From the NCBI GenBank assembly GCA_040182905.1, contig JARQWU010000021.1, positions 16,783 through 80,782 on the forward strand: a stretch of 64,000 bases of DNA, read 5' to 3'. This document shows positions 9,248 to 19,744 of the stretch, in pieces. Each line of letters opens with the position of its first letter. Position 1 is the first letter of the stretch. Made by a program: the position numbers and the translations under genes. The notes beneath the pieces are model-generated. The model saw only the letters and a program-made list of their open reading frames with translations, was not told the origin of the DNA and did not search any database. The stretch is from Barthelona sp. PAP020. Lineage: Eukaryota > Metamonada: BaSk clade.

Positions 9248-12200
9248 TTATTCCCAACCACCAGAATTATATACGGCAAGAGAACCTAATTCTAACATCA
9301 AATCACTTGGATTTTCAATTGTTCCAAGACTGTAAGTGTTGATGAAGTAATTTTTTCTTAGAATTTCAAAATCTTCAAATTCTTGGATTAACCTTTCATG
9401 ATCATCTTCAAAGGAAAAATCCTGTTGTAACATTACATATTTATTCTGTTTTTCAATTTTCCCCAGTTCTTTTTTTTTTAATAAATCTTCCAGTTTACCA
9501 AATTCATAAACGTCAAAGAATTTTCTGTTTAAAACGTATGTATCTATTTGTTCTTGGTTAATATTACCTATACTTGAATAAAACATCGTTTCATCATCAA
9601 AATCAATGTATATTGGTTTAAACATTTTTGAAAATCGTGTGTCAAGGGAATTCATTACTCCAAAATCTTTACTTTGTATTGAACGACGATATTTATTAGG
9701 AACAACTGGAAGAGGCTTTGGATTCGAATTAAAACAATATATAAACCAGTCTAAGCAATATAAATCAAGAATAGAACTTAATTTTTGACAATTATGGGAA
9801 GAATAAGGAACTAAACCAGGAGTGCTAAATAGGGTTTTTTGTAAAACTTGATTAATTAAATGTAAATTGAAAGAATTGACTATCTTATGACACATTTCAG
9901 GAGAATTATTATGAAATACGGAAAATATCTTACTTTCAGGATTCTCATACTTGAAAATGTCTTGTTTTTCGATTATTTTGATTGGTTGTTTATCTAAATA
10001 AGTATCATTGTGTAATTCAATCAACGTAGAAATATGACAACTAAATAAACCATTCAAATGAAATAAACTTGACCTAGCTACGTCATTTCTCAATACTTTG
10101 TATAAAATTTTATCAATATTATATTCGTAACTTTTCAAAAGTTTGCTAAAACATTCATTCTTTAATAAAAAAAATAAATTTTGTTGTTTAACATCTAATT
10201 TAGGCAACATCTTCAAGAACATTCTTAAATTGATGATGGATTGGCTTATTGAAGAGCTAGAATGCAAATTTTCAATAGTCAAAAAAACATTCACAAAATA
10301 ATTGATAATCTCATCAAAACTTTCATAAAAATGTTCTAACCCCATACGAATTTCTTCATAATTTCCTTCAAAACCCTTGAATTTGATATTTTTGATTTCA
10401 GTAAGTTCATCTTTTGTTAGATAACAAGTGAAATGATCATCAGGTGTTGGCTCTCTTGAAGTATTTCCAAATATACTGAAAAATCCATTTCTAATGTCCT
10501 GTACAATTGGTTTGGAATGAACAATACCATAAGATCTAATGGGTTTCCCAAAACCCTCATAATATATCTTGTAGCTCTCTTTTCTCTTTTGATCAAAAGA
10601 ATTCATATTTTTTCGTTCAACAGTTACTGGTAATTGAAATATATTAGGCAGTATGATGAAATCTTCAACGTTTTGAAAAGTTGAAACTTTTTCAATTCTA
10701 TCATTGTTTTTGAAATATTCATCCATGTTTTTAACTATCAAATCAATGTTATCAACCATTAAATCAACATTATCAACAATAGTATTCATACCTAACTTTA
10801 CTTTAGAAGCAACACTTTCAACAAACTCATTTACACCAATATCATTTACATTTCTCTTAATATTTTCAATAAAGTCAACAGGAATCTTAAAGAATCTTTC
10901 TGAAAGTGACACAGGGAATAATATAACATAATTGTTTAAATTAAGACAATTATTTTCGATTAATCTTATCTTATAAAAAATATTGAAACAAAATTCAATC
11001 TGTTGAATTGAAAAAAAATTCTTCAAATGACGTAATGAACGTTCAAAGAATTTCAAAACAATTTGTGAAGCAGAAATGATCTTTTTCTCTAACAATAAAT
11101 TGTAGCTCCAAAAAATATGACCACATATGGTATTAGCTTCATAATAACTATCTTCAGGTATCTGTTTAGCGACTAAAAAGGTGTTGAAAAAATAAATTTC
11201 AAAAGACTCAATATTGAACAAATCATTGTTGTATAAAGTTAAAAAGTTATTTTTACTCTTATTAGAAGAAGCAGAAGAAGAAGAAGAAGAAGAAGAAGAA
11301 TTGGTCAATTCATTTAAAAAATTAAAATTTTCAACAAAACATTCGTCATGTGAAAAAGTATGCATTGAACATTCAATACGAATGCATTTAATATTATTGA
11401 TCAATAAATATATATAGCTTCCAACAGCAAAAACCTCAATATTGCTAGCATCATCAAATTTCGTTTGATATAAATATTGTTCATCTTCTATAAACCATAA
11501 TGATATTTCTTTCCTTTTTAAATGCAAACAATATGCAACAAAATCATAATCTCCATGTAAATTAATAACTTTTAAAACTTTAAACTCATAGTTATCAATT
11601 TTACTGATAAAATCATATCCTATATTCATTTGATTTGAAAGTTTTAACTTTTCTTTGAAAAAACTATGAGGAAATACACCTTGAACCAAACTATAATTAG
11701 CATGGTTGTAAAATGAATACCATATTTCATCATCAACCAAAAAAATTCCAAAACTTAATAAAATATCCTCTTTCCATACAGAACTAAGCCAAATTGCATT
11801 TAAGTAACTTCCGTATGCTGTTTCAAACAGAGCAAAACTATTCCCATTCAAATAATTCTGTTTTAATGAAATATCATCCAAAGTATACAATATTATACCA
11901 TTATGTTTTGTTAATTCACAACGATAAGGATAGTCTTTGCTTAAATAAAAATTAAATTCAGTATTTCTTAAATTAATGAGTATTGTATGATACTCAACAG
12001 GAAATTTCATCTCTGTAATTATTAATGAACAATAATCTTGATAAATACTAACATGAAATATATCAACAAACCCTTTAATTTTCAAAATCGCAGAAGAAGT
12101 ATGTTCACTTCTGTCTTTTGAACAAATACTTTGAATTATTATAGTATATAAATTTTCATCCATAATTTGATAATCTAAATAATATAACTTATTATTACAA

Positions 12201-12340
12201 ACATTTATAACTCGTTTAGATAATAATTCATCGGGTATATCATGAATAACTAATTTTTCATCAAGTTCAATTGTTTGAACTCTTTCATATGAACATCGAA
12301 AATCATTCTCTTTTTTTGATAATTGTAATTGAAAGAACAT
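9248..12340 (-). CDS. Unrecognised 1030-residue protein
   Basis: A single long ORF starting at ATG 12340, whose family I do not recognise. The first ~330 residues have alternating short hydrophobic strands compatible with a beta-propeller. A Ser run (about residue 350) encoded by a trinucleotide repeat is followed by a mostly helical region of ~650 residues rich in Phe, Asn and Lys. The end is acidic with a GGWE terminus. A propeller followed by helices occurs in nucleoporins, coat proteins and APC subunits, but no signature motif was seen, so no function is claimed. It is convergent with GFAT upstream and divergent from the importin gene 203 bp away. Codon use resembles its neighbours. Confidence 0.85.
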   Translation of the reverse strand: MFFQLQLSKKENDFRCSYERVQTIELDEKLVIHDIPDELLSKRVINVCNNKLYYLDYQIMDENLYTIIIQSICSKDRSEHTSSAILKIKGFVDIFHVSIYQDYCSLIITEMKFPVEYHTILINLRNTEFNFYLSKDYPYRCELTKHNGIILYTLDDISLKQNYLNGNSFALFETAYGSYLNAIWLSSVWKEDILLSFGIFLVDDEIWYSFYNHANYSLVQGVFPHSFFKEKLKLSNQMNIGYDFISKIDNYEFKVLKVINLHGDYDFVAYCLHLKRKEISLWFIEDEQYLYQTKFDDASNIEVFAVGSYIYLLINNIKCIRIECSMHTFSHDECFVENFNFLNELTNSSSSSSSSSASSNKSKNNFLTLYNNDLFNIESFEIYFFNTFLVAKQIPEDSYYEANTICGHIFWSYNLLLEKKIISASQIVLKFFERSLRHLKNFFSIQQIEFCFNIFYKIRLIENNCLNLNNYVILFPVSLSERFFKIPVDFIENIKRNVNDIGVNEFVESVASKVKLGMNTIVDNVDLMVDNIDLIVKNMDEYFKNNDRIEKVSTFQNVEDFIILPNIFQLPVTVERKNMNSFDQKRKESYKIYYEGFGKPIRSYGIVHSKPIVQDIRNGFFSIFGNTSREPTPDDHFTCYLTKDELTEIKNIKFKGFEGNYEEIRMGLEHFYESFDEIINYFVNVFLTIENLHSSSSISQSIINLRMFLKMLPKLDVKQQNLFFLLKNECFSKLLKSYEYNIDKILYKVLRNDVARSSLFHLNGLFSCHISTLIELHNDTYLDKQPIKIIEKQDIFKYENPESKIFSVFHNNSPEMCHKIVNSFNLHLINQVLQKTLFSTPGLVPYSSHNCQKLSSILDLYCLDWFIYCFNSNPKPLPVVPNKYRRSIQSKDFGVMNSLDTRFSKMFKPIYIDFDDETMFYSSIGNINQEQIDTYVLNRKFFDVYEFGKLEDLLKKKELGKIEKQNKYVMLQQDFSFEDDHERLIQEFEDFEILRKNYFINTYSLGTIENPSDLMLELGSLAVYNSGGWE
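11264..11300. repeat. GAA/TTC trinucleotide microsatellite encoding a Ser run
   Basis: Nearly pure GAA repeats on the plus strand are read on the minus strand as TCT serine codons in the unrecognised 1030-residue protein. Such tracts are length-variable and mark a linker. Confidence 0.9.
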
Positions 12341-12543
12341 TACATAAAAAAGTCAATTTTTTTGAAAAAAAATGATTGATTGTCCTCTAAATTTTTTATT
12401 TCTTTACATAAAATTGTTAATTAATTCTTATTTAAAATATGAAATTAATCTTTAAAAAAAAAAAAGCGGGTTATTTGAAAGTAATAATTCAAGGTCCAAT
12501 TTTTAAATAAAGTCAAACTTTGATTTTAAAGATTAATTCAACA

Positions 12544-15500
12544 ATGAATGAAGTATTATTAGAATTATACAACAAATTATTAGCTCCAAGTAATGAAATT
12601 CAAAAAGCTACTTTGGAAGAAATTGATGAATATCAAAATGAACCAAATTTTTTATCTGAAACATTAAAAATTGTTGCAGATGATGAAATAGATCTTAAAG
12701 TTCGTTTAACGGCAATATCAACCTTCAATACCATTGCAGATCGAAGATGGAAAGTTGGAGAAGATGAAGATAAATCTGAAATAAATGATGAAGATAAAGA
12801 AATAATCAGACAAGCTATAGTTCCTTTGATATTTTCTTTAGAACCTCAATTGAGAACTCAATTAGAGGAAAGTTTAACAATTATTGCTTTGAATGATTAT
12901 CCTAAAGATTTTCCTGACCTATTTACTCAAATAAAAACACATTTAGAGCAAGAAGGTGAATCTCTTGAAATGGTTAATGCAATATTAGGATGTTTGAATC
13001 GTTTTTTCAAAGAATTTCCTCTATTTGATCAATCTAATGATCTATTGGATACAATTGATAAAGTGTGCGATGACTTTGGTGAATTTTATTTAAACTATTT
13101 TGTCAAGTATAGTCAAACTTGTGTTAATGAAGCTGAAAGTATTATTGGGACAAATAACGAGCCTCAATATTTTGGAAATGTTGAGAATAAGGATTTTTTA
13201 AAGTGTTTACAATATCTTTACGACTTCTTTTGCTATTTAAATAGTCATAATTTTACAAAATTCTTTAAGGATAATATGGAAACATTTGTTGAGGTTTTTC
13301 AAGCAATATTAGATGTTGAAGACCCCGATATGGATGAATTTGAAATCATTCCTTCTTTGGTCAGTAATTTGAAGATAAGTTCCCTGAGGGCACTTACTCT
13401 AATGGTAAAACATGGGGATGTTTTGGATGAAAGTCAAATATTTAATATTCTATCTACCTCTTGGGAACTTTTTTCCAATATTCCTATGGTTAGTCGTTTT
13501 GACCCTTTAAGATTTATTGTTGTTGATTTTCTAGTAAGTATCATTAATAAAAAGATGGCTGATGTGTTTTTTCAAAACGATGTGTTTTCAAATTTATTTC
13601 AGTCCATTATCATGCCTTTGTTGTATCCAACAGATAATGAGATTGATGATTTTGGACATTCTCCCTTACAACAGATTGATGCTGATGTTCATATGGTTGG
13701 ATCTACAAAGAAAGCCAAAGTTTTTGGTTTGATTCGTTCTTTATTAAGAGAAGGAGGAGATGAAAATCTTAGTTCATTTGAAGAGGCCATTGCTTTTATG
13801 GCTGAACAAATTACTGAGGATGAAGAGAATAAAGATAAACATTTAATTGCATTAACTACATTATATATGGCATGTTCTGCCAAATCTTTAACTGATAGTA
13901 CTGGATGTTTGGTTGTTCATTCTAATTTTGATGTTTCACAATTTTTCAATGCATATATTGATCCTATTTTGAATAATACAGAGAAATCGATGGGAAAAAA
14001 GATTGATTCCAGCACTTCTATGGTATATTGCTCATTATTGCAATTCGTATTGATGTTTAGAGTTCATTTTGAAGAAGATATATTGTTAAAATTGCCAACA
14101 ATTCTTGTAGAATTATTAAAAACCAACGATGATATGATATTGAGTTATGTTTCTCTTACTTTAACTGAAATTTTAAATAGTAGGGATAACACTTTATTAA
14201 TAGGTTATACCCAATTAATTAATTCTGATTACGATTTGATTGGACATATTTTTAAACAATTATGTCCAAAAATATTGCACATTACCAAAGAACAATTTCC
14301 AAACCATTATTTATTGAACATTTTGTCAAAATTAAGTTCAATTTTAATGCCTGAATTAATGGTTCAATTGATTGAGGAAAAAGTTGTTATGAGTTTCCTT
14401 AAAGAAGCTTTTATTCAAATTTATGATAAACCAATAGCTTCTACTTATATTTTACATTATTTTGAATTGTTAATTGGATGTTTAAATTGTTTAAATTTTA
14501 ACTCTTTGGGCGATTTACAATTATACAGTAAAATTGGAGATTCTTTGGAAGCTGGTGAAGTTAATTGTGAAAATGCAAAAAAAAAATTGATCGATATGAT
14601 TGAAACTGATTTGTTTGAATATTTTGGAAATATTTTACAGGATTTGGAAAGAGAATTGCTAGTTCCTTACATTTTCCAAGTAATTTGTGCAATATTGAAA
14701 GGTTATCAAATTCCTGTTGCTGGTTTACCTGAAAATTATGTTGAATTTATGAAAATCATCATCAATTCGGAGGAATATTGGAAAGACAAAAATATGGTTG
14801 TTTCTTTGGTAACATCTTTAGCTACTTTCATTGAATTATTGAGTGAAAATATAGAAGAAGAATATCCTGACCTATTGAAAGCTGTTGAAGAGCGTTTTAA
14901 GCAATTGATGAGCAAAAAGTCAACTGATCATATCGCTGTATTGTTGTTTTATTTAATAATTCAAAATTTAACGTTGGAAAGTTTGAGTTCAATAATTGTT
15001 GCCATTTTTTCTAAATGTTTGACAAGATTAAAAAAATCTGAGACTCATAAAGTATCTGTTGGTATTACTCATATTTTTTCCATGTTCATTTTTAAATTTG
15101 GTGTTGAAAATTTCATTCAAGTTTTTGAGAACATTAATTCGGGTTTGGCGATAAACTTTATTTCCAAAAAGTTTCCCAGTTTATTAGAATGTTGGACTAG
15201 TCATTCACCTTGTTTAAATGTTGTGGTTATAAGCACTATTCAATTGTTGAATTATTTAAAAGAGAATTCTCTTGTTGATGAAGATGTTTGGTACAAGATA
15301 TTTGAGAATTTAATTTTATTGGTTGTTGGCAATGTCACGTTCCATTCTGATAAGAAAAAGAAATATAATTTGAAATTATCACATCATGGAATTGTTAAAG
15401 TTAGCAGGACTACCATTGAACCTGATTTTTATAAAGATTTCGAAGATATTATTGAAATTGGACAATTTGAAAAGGAACAATTGCTTCTTCATTTTGCTAA

Positions 15501-15585
15501 CTTATGGGATGTTGATGGTGATAGATTATCTCAAGATAGTACTGATGCTTTGGTAAGATTGAATCAAAGACTAACAAATGAATAA
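12544..15585 (+). CDS. Importin-7/8-like karyopherin (importin-beta superfamily)
   Basis: The ORF opens at a TTG (12520), but the first ATG at 12544 gives a natural start for a 1013-residue protein. The first ~150 residues match the importin-beta N-terminal domain: an early HEAT pair, DLKVRLTAIS, then an EDKEIIRQAIVP segment and a DYPKDFPDL turn as in importin-7 (Sxm1/Nmd5 in yeast), followed by helical repeats to the end. Length agrees with importin-7/8 (about 1040). Family role: RanGTP-dependent import of ribosomal proteins, histones and other cargo through nuclear pores. The acidic-loop residues typical of the family are present near 770-790 only weakly. Cse1/CAS and importin-9/11 are alternatives within the same superfamily; the exact orthologue is uncertain. 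Confidence 0.75.
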   Translation: MNEVLLELYNKLLAPSNEIQKATLEEIDEYQNEPNFLSETLKIVADDEIDLKVRLTAISTFNTIADRRWKVGEDEDKSEINDEDKEIIRQAIVPLIFSLEPQLRTQLEESLTIIALNDYPKDFPDLFTQIKTHLEQEGESLEMVNAILGCLNRFFKEFPLFDQSNDLLDTIDKVCDDFGEFYLNYFVKYSQTCVNEAESIIGTNNEPQYFGNVENKDFLKCLQYLYDFFCYLNSHNFTKFFKDNMETFVEVFQAILDVEDPDMDEFEIIPSLVSNLKISSLRALTLMVKHGDVLDESQIFNILSTSWELFSNIPMVSRFDPLRFIVVDFLVSIINKKMADVFFQNDVFSNLFQSIIMPLLYPTDNEIDDFGHSPLQQIDADVHMVGSTKKAKVFGLIRSLLREGGDENLSSFEEAIAFMAEQITEDEENKDKHLIALTTLYMACSAKSLTDSTGCLVVHSNFDVSQFFNAYIDPILNNTEKSMGKKIDSSTSMVYCSLLQFVLMFRVHFEEDILLKLPTILVELLKTNDDMILSYVSLTLTEILNSRDNTLLIGYTQLINSDYDLIGHIFKQLCPKILHITKEQFPNHYLLNILSKLSSILMPELMVQLIEEKVVMSFLKEAFIQIYDKPIASTYILHYFELLIGCLNCLNFNSLGDLQLYSKIGDSLEAGEVNCENAKKKLIDMIETDLFEYFGNILQDLERELLVPYIFQVICAILKGYQIPVAGLPENYVEFMKIIINSEEYWKDKNMVVSLVTSLATFIELLSENIEEEYPDLLKAVEERFKQLMSKKSTDHIAVLLFYLIIQNLTLESLSSIIVAIFSKCLTRLKKSETHKVSVGITHIFSMFIFKFGVENFIQVFENINSGLAINFISKKFPSLLECWTSHSPCLNVVVISTIQLLNYLKENSLVDEDVWYKIFENLILLVVGNVTFHSDKKKKYNLKLSHHGIVKVSRTTIEPDFYKDFEDIIEIGQFEKEQLLLHFANLWDVDGDRLSQDSTDALVRLNQRLTNE

Positions 15586-16083
15586 TATTTTGTTGGAAAC
15601 ATTGATGTCGGATTCGTTATTTCAATCCTTACTAAAATTGAAAAGAAAAATATATAATTCCTTTTAAAGAATATTGGATATTGTTTCAAATGTTTGAATT
15701 ATTTTTATTTATTTTTCAATTCTCTGAATAAAAAAATTGTTGTTTGTTTTTTTTGACAAAAAAAAAATATTTTTGAAACTTTTGTTTTTTTACTTTCAAA
15801 CTCCAATTCATCCCTTTTGAATCAAAAATTGCAAAAATTCTTTTGATAAACAATTAACTTGGTGGAAAAAATCATCGAAAAAAAAAAAAGAAAAAAATAC
15901 ACATTTTTCAAAATGTTTTTCTGTGTTCTGGAGTTGTACATGGTACAAAAGAGTGACAAGACGAACTAAAAAGCAATGTGTGATGACCGTATGAATAAAA
16001 AATGGCAAAAATTTGTTTATTGACTAGAATTCCGAACCTTAAATCTCTTGGCTTTAAGGATAACAAATAAAAACGATGGATGC
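15586..16083. other. Convergent 3' flanks, no gene seen
   Basis: About 500 bp between two convergent stop codons, made of A and T tracts with AATAAA-like signals on both strands (for example near 15727 and, on the minus strand, 16016). A GTGATGA sequence near 15980 resembles a C/D snoRNA C box, but no matching D box follows. Confidence 0.5.
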
Positions 16084-18279
16084 TTATTTGAAGGGTAAAA
16101 CTGGTGGTTGAGCCTTTTTGTCTCTGGCCCTTCTTCTTCCCTTGACATCAGCTGTTTCATAATAGTGATTACCGGTTTTTTCGCCGCTCCAACCACCTTT
16201 AGGCTTATCAACAGGTTTATTCCACTCATGATATCCACGTTTTCCTTTTAATTTATTTTTTTTAGCGGTTGCTATTTGGTTTGCTGAAACCTTTTGCCCT
16301 TGGAGCAACATTTTGGCTGTGTCTTTCACAAATGAATCCTTGAATTTCTTGCTGCGTCGAGTGGATCTCGAAGATATCTTTGCCTTTGGTTTTGAGGCTT
16401 GTTTTTGGTTTGCAGCCTCTTCATCTGCTTCCTCAAGATCCTCAATTTCATCAAAATCAGACATTTCAAAATCTTCATCGAAATCTTCTTCATCTTCTTC
16501 ATCTTCGGCTTCATCTTTTGCTTCATTTTTGGCAGTGTCTTCGTCGTCCAAAATGGGAGCACGTTTCTTTTCATCACTTTCATCAACATATTCACTTTTG
16601 TTTTTGCTCTTCTTCATTGAGCTTGCGGTGTCAAAGACTTCATCCCAATCAAAGCCATGGCTCAATTCAACTTCTTCTTCGCTTTCTTCTTCGCTTTCTT
16701 CCTCTTCTTCCTCAATCACGTTTTCTTCCTCATCTTTGACGGAAATTTCTTGTTCCTCCGTTTCATCGGCTTCATCATTTGTAGAAACAGCACTGCGCTT
16801 GGTCAATTGCTCAAGGTTCTTCTTTTGAAGGGCTTCAAATCTTTCAAGCTTTTCAGTACGATGCTTTCTACGAGCATCCTCATCGAACACTTCAGGAGGC
16901 GATACATAATGAGGAAGCTTTCCTCGAATCCAATCAGTCAACACATATTTGCAGGTGTTGTTAACATCGGGTCTGTCACCAGGGAGCAATTTTCCCATAC
17001 GTCTGGCAAGCAATTCAATAAATTCATGATGATCCTTCCATCCCTTAATGCCATACAAACGCTCCAACGCTTCAGGATTTGCCTTCTTCAGCAAGGCAGG
17101 AATGTGTCTTGAGGGCTCCTGTATCGACTCAATACGAATAGCTCCTCTCAAGACAACTTTATCACTCAAATGCTGTTTTTCTTGATCGTCCATTTCTTTC
17201 TCTTCTTTTATGGATGGGATGACAATACCAGGACAATCAATCAAGAAGATTCTCTTCATTAGTGAAACAAACAACCAATCCCTTGTTTCTCCCGCAATTG
17301 GCGCGACCTTGACAACTCGGTCACCTCTCAAAGTGTTGATAACACTTGATTTCCCAACATTAGGGTATCCAATTAACCCGACAGAGATTTGGCTCTTCTC
17401 AGGGTGCAGATTTGAAAACTCCCTCAACAACTCAATCAAGGGACCCTTTCCAAAAGGTTTTGTGATAGACGCATGGAAGGCGAGAGTGATATGGTCTCTG
17501 GAAAGATATCTCACCCAACGTTCAGTGACCCATGTGGGAACCAAATCAACTTTATTCAACAGAAGAACTAAATGTCTGTGTCTGTGATCAGGACCCTTCA
17601 AATAACGCTCAATTACGCGTGATCTCGTACCGATTGGATCTCTGACATCAAGTATTTGGATGATAACATCAGAAGAATCAACAACTTTGAAGAGCTCTCC
17701 CCAAATACGCTTTGACTGACCCTTTTGATAAATAGGTTGATCAACAGCCAGTGAAGTTCCATCATTTTCACGAATAACGTTTGAATCTTTGTCGGCATCA
17801 TAATTGTTCAACTTATCTGACGCTTTTGTCATCAAACCATCCATATCTGAAACCTCCAACGTTGGACGTAATCGCTGCGCCTTCGGTCCAAATGTGTTGT
17901 CAAATGATTCAACATCAGTGATGTGAAAATTCTTTTCAACTTGGTCTTCATCATTAAACAACAAAGAATAGGGAATATCTTTTGGTTTTAACAACACTTG
18001 ATGAGGGTCATGTTCTTCATTGAATGTTTTTCTCAGGTTCTGTAATTTCTTTTGGTCAATCTTCTTAATATTAGCAAACCATTTTCTATTAGCCTCAATT
18101 CGTGCACTATCTGGTGCAACACTCGATGCAAACTCTCCTCTTTGACCACCATCATTGGTCTTTCGAACCTTTCCTCGGTACATCCTTAATCTACGTATTG
18201 TAGACGCAGTACGTACACTGTGAACGTTTGTTGGTTTAGGACGGTTGGGATTATCTGCAGTATGTGATTGAAGAGGCAT
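16084..18279 (-). CDS. NOG2: Nucleolar GTPase NOG2/GNL2
   Basis: The 731-residue protein has the circularly permuted GTPase order of the YlqF/YawG family: a DVRDP segment (211-215), G4 NKVDL (242-246), then G1 GYPNVGKSS (304-312), and G3 DCPG (348-351). The N-terminal NGP1NT region (about 20-150) contains SARIEANRKWF and is specific to NOG2-type proteins. The C-terminal third is a long Glu/Asp tract followed by Lys-rich sequence typical of nucleolar proteins. NOG2/GNL2 binds nuclear pre-60S particles and acts as a placeholder before export-factor loading. Catalytic features appear intact. ATG 18279 starts the protein in the expected place. Confidence 0.95.
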   Translation of the reverse strand: MPLQSHTADNPNRPKPTNVHSVRTASTIRRLRMYRGKVRKTNDGGQRGEFASSVAPDSARIEANRKWFANIKKIDQKKLQNLRKTFNEEHDPHQVLLKPKDIPYSLLFNDEDQVEKNFHITDVESFDNTFGPKAQRLRPTLEVSDMDGLMTKASDKLNNYDADKDSNVIRENDGTSLAVDQPIYQKGQSKRIWGELFKVVDSSDVIIQILDVRDPIGTRSRVIERYLKGPDHRHRHLVLLLNKVDLVPTWVTERWVRYLSRDHITLAFHASITKPFGKGPLIELLREFSNLHPEKSQISVGLIGYPNVGKSSVINTLRGDRVVKVAPIAGETRDWLFVSLMKRIFLIDCPGIVIPSIKEEKEMDDQEKQHLSDKVVLRGAIRIESIQEPSRHIPALLKKANPEALERLYGIKGWKDHHEFIELLARRMGKLLPGDRPDVNNTCKYVLTDWIRGKLPHYVSPPEVFDEDARRKHRTEKLERFEALQKKNLEQLTKRSAVSTNDEADETEEQEISVKDEEENVIEEEEEESEEESEEEVELSHGFDWDEVFDTASSMKKSKNKSEYVDESDEKKRAPILDDEDTAKNEAKDEAEDEEDEEDFDEDFEMSDFDEIEDLEEADEEAANQKQASKPKAKISSRSTRRSKKFKDSFVKDTAKMLLQGQKVSANQIATAKKNKLKGKRGYHEWNKPVDKPKGGWSGEKTGNHYYETADVKGRRRARDKKAQPPVLPFK

Positions 18280-18568
18280 TAAATTATCACAATGAAAAGA
18301 AATTTATTTTTTTTAAAATACCTTAATTTTTATATTCTGAGACCTTTTCATTGATGAGCTTCACATAAACATTTATTAAATTGAATATATAAACAAATAC
18401 AAAGAAATGATTTGTTGGCACTTTAAAAAAGAAATATTGTCATCCAATGTGTTGAATAAAAATGGGTGTAATGTGTGAAGATTCTCAAACAATAATTTGG
18501 AAGAGTAATCAAAGTCATTTTTTTTTTCAAAAAAGAAATTTTGTTAATAGTACAGTTGTATTATTTTA

Positions 18569-19594
18569 ATGACAAACAATAATACACATACAACCAATTT
18601 ATTAAATGATTTAGATGATGTGTTAAAGATTGAATTACCTAATCAATTTGATTCACCAAAGATAGACAGTCAAATGGCTGAGTATACTGAATTTTTAGAT
18701 TCTACAAAGATTAGTGATTTAGAACATGATCATATTCGAAAAGTATTGAAAAAATTTTCAAAAATGTTTTCTAAATATGAAGATTCTCCTTTAGTTGCAT
18801 TATTACAAGCCCATCATTCATTTCTATTAAAGGTTTCTTTATTTTTTCAAGAAAGAACACAAGAAAGAACACAAAATCGTATTATAATTCAAAATTTAGT
18901 TTCTTCCATTGAAGAAGAAGTTAAATTTTTTAGCAAAGAATCTCATTATATAAATAACTACATCGACCTGTTTCAAAAATCCAATTCAACATTATCTTCT
19001 GAAGCATTGCAATTAAGACAGCAGATTGAGATATTTGAGCTTGAATCAGCGAAAGTTAAACCACTGAATAAAAAATGTGAACAATTTCAAAATGAAATAT
19101 TGGGATTGAAAGAGAGATTACAGACCATGGAGAGAACTAACAATGAAGTTATTGATGGGTTGCAGAAAAATTTGGCTGAACAAGAAAATACTTTTGGCAA
19201 TATTGTGACAAAATTGGAAAATGAAAAGAAACAGTTGGAAACAACTTTGTGTGATTTGCAACAAAGTTTGGGATTTAGAGACAATGAAATTGAAAAGACT
19301 TTGGAAGGTATGTTACGATTACAAGAAAAAACAGATAATAAAGTGTTAAATTTACAAAAACAACTGAGTATAAAGACAAATGACTATGATTTTTTGCAAA
19401 AAAAAAGTAAATATTTGTTATCTGAATTGGAAGAATCGATTAAAAAAGAAAAAAAATTGAAAAAAATTGTTGAAGAATTAGAAATTGAAAAGAATAAATT
19501 AAAAGGAATCATTAACACTTGTATTGGTCTATTAGCTCATCCTGCAGAAGAATCTATTGAATTGTTAAAAGATATGATGGGAGAAAAAGTGTAA
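18569..19594 (+). CDS. Coiled-coil protein, 341 residues, unrecognised
   Basis: Starts at ATG 18569. The first ~100 residues are polar with an acidic N-terminus. A short direct repeat ERTQERTQ occurs near residue 97. From about residue 130 to 320 heptad-like Leu/Ile spacing with many Glu, Lys and Gln residues indicates a long coiled coil. No catalytic motif, signal peptide or membrane segment is visible. It could be a cytoskeletal, Golgi-tether or basal-body protein, and family assignment would be guesswork. It is divergent from NOG2 and followed by the Ser-Glu repeat gene on the same strand. Confidence 0.75.
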   Translation: MTNNNTHTTNLLNDLDDVLKIELPNQFDSPKIDSQMAEYTEFLDSTKISDLEHDHIRKVLKKFSKMFSKYEDSPLVALLQAHHSFLLKVSLFFQERTQERTQNRIIIQNLVSSIEEEVKFFSKESHYINNYIDLFQKSNSTLSSEALQLRQQIEIFELESAKVKPLNKKCEQFQNEILGLKERLQTMERTNNEVIDGLQKNLAEQENTFGNIVTKLENEKKQLETTLCDLQQSLGFRDNEIEKTLEGMLRLQEKTDNKVLNLQKQLSIKTNDYDFLQKKSKYLLSELEESIKKEKKLKKIVEELEIEKNKLKGIINTCIGLLAHPAEESIELLKDMMGEKV

Positions 19595-19744
19595 ATTTGA
19601 TCTCTGTTTTTGTAAATTTTGAAATTGCTTTTTTTTTGTTTTTTAAACGTTTTTTTTATTTTTGTGATTTACAAATTGAATTTTGGTAAATTGATTCATA
19701 CTATTTGATAATTATTTGATAAATAATCATTTTTTATTTCGACA

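Noticed and set aside
15975-16010. GTGATGA, like a C/D snoRNA C box
   Set aside because: No CTGA D box at a suitable distance and no terminal stem.
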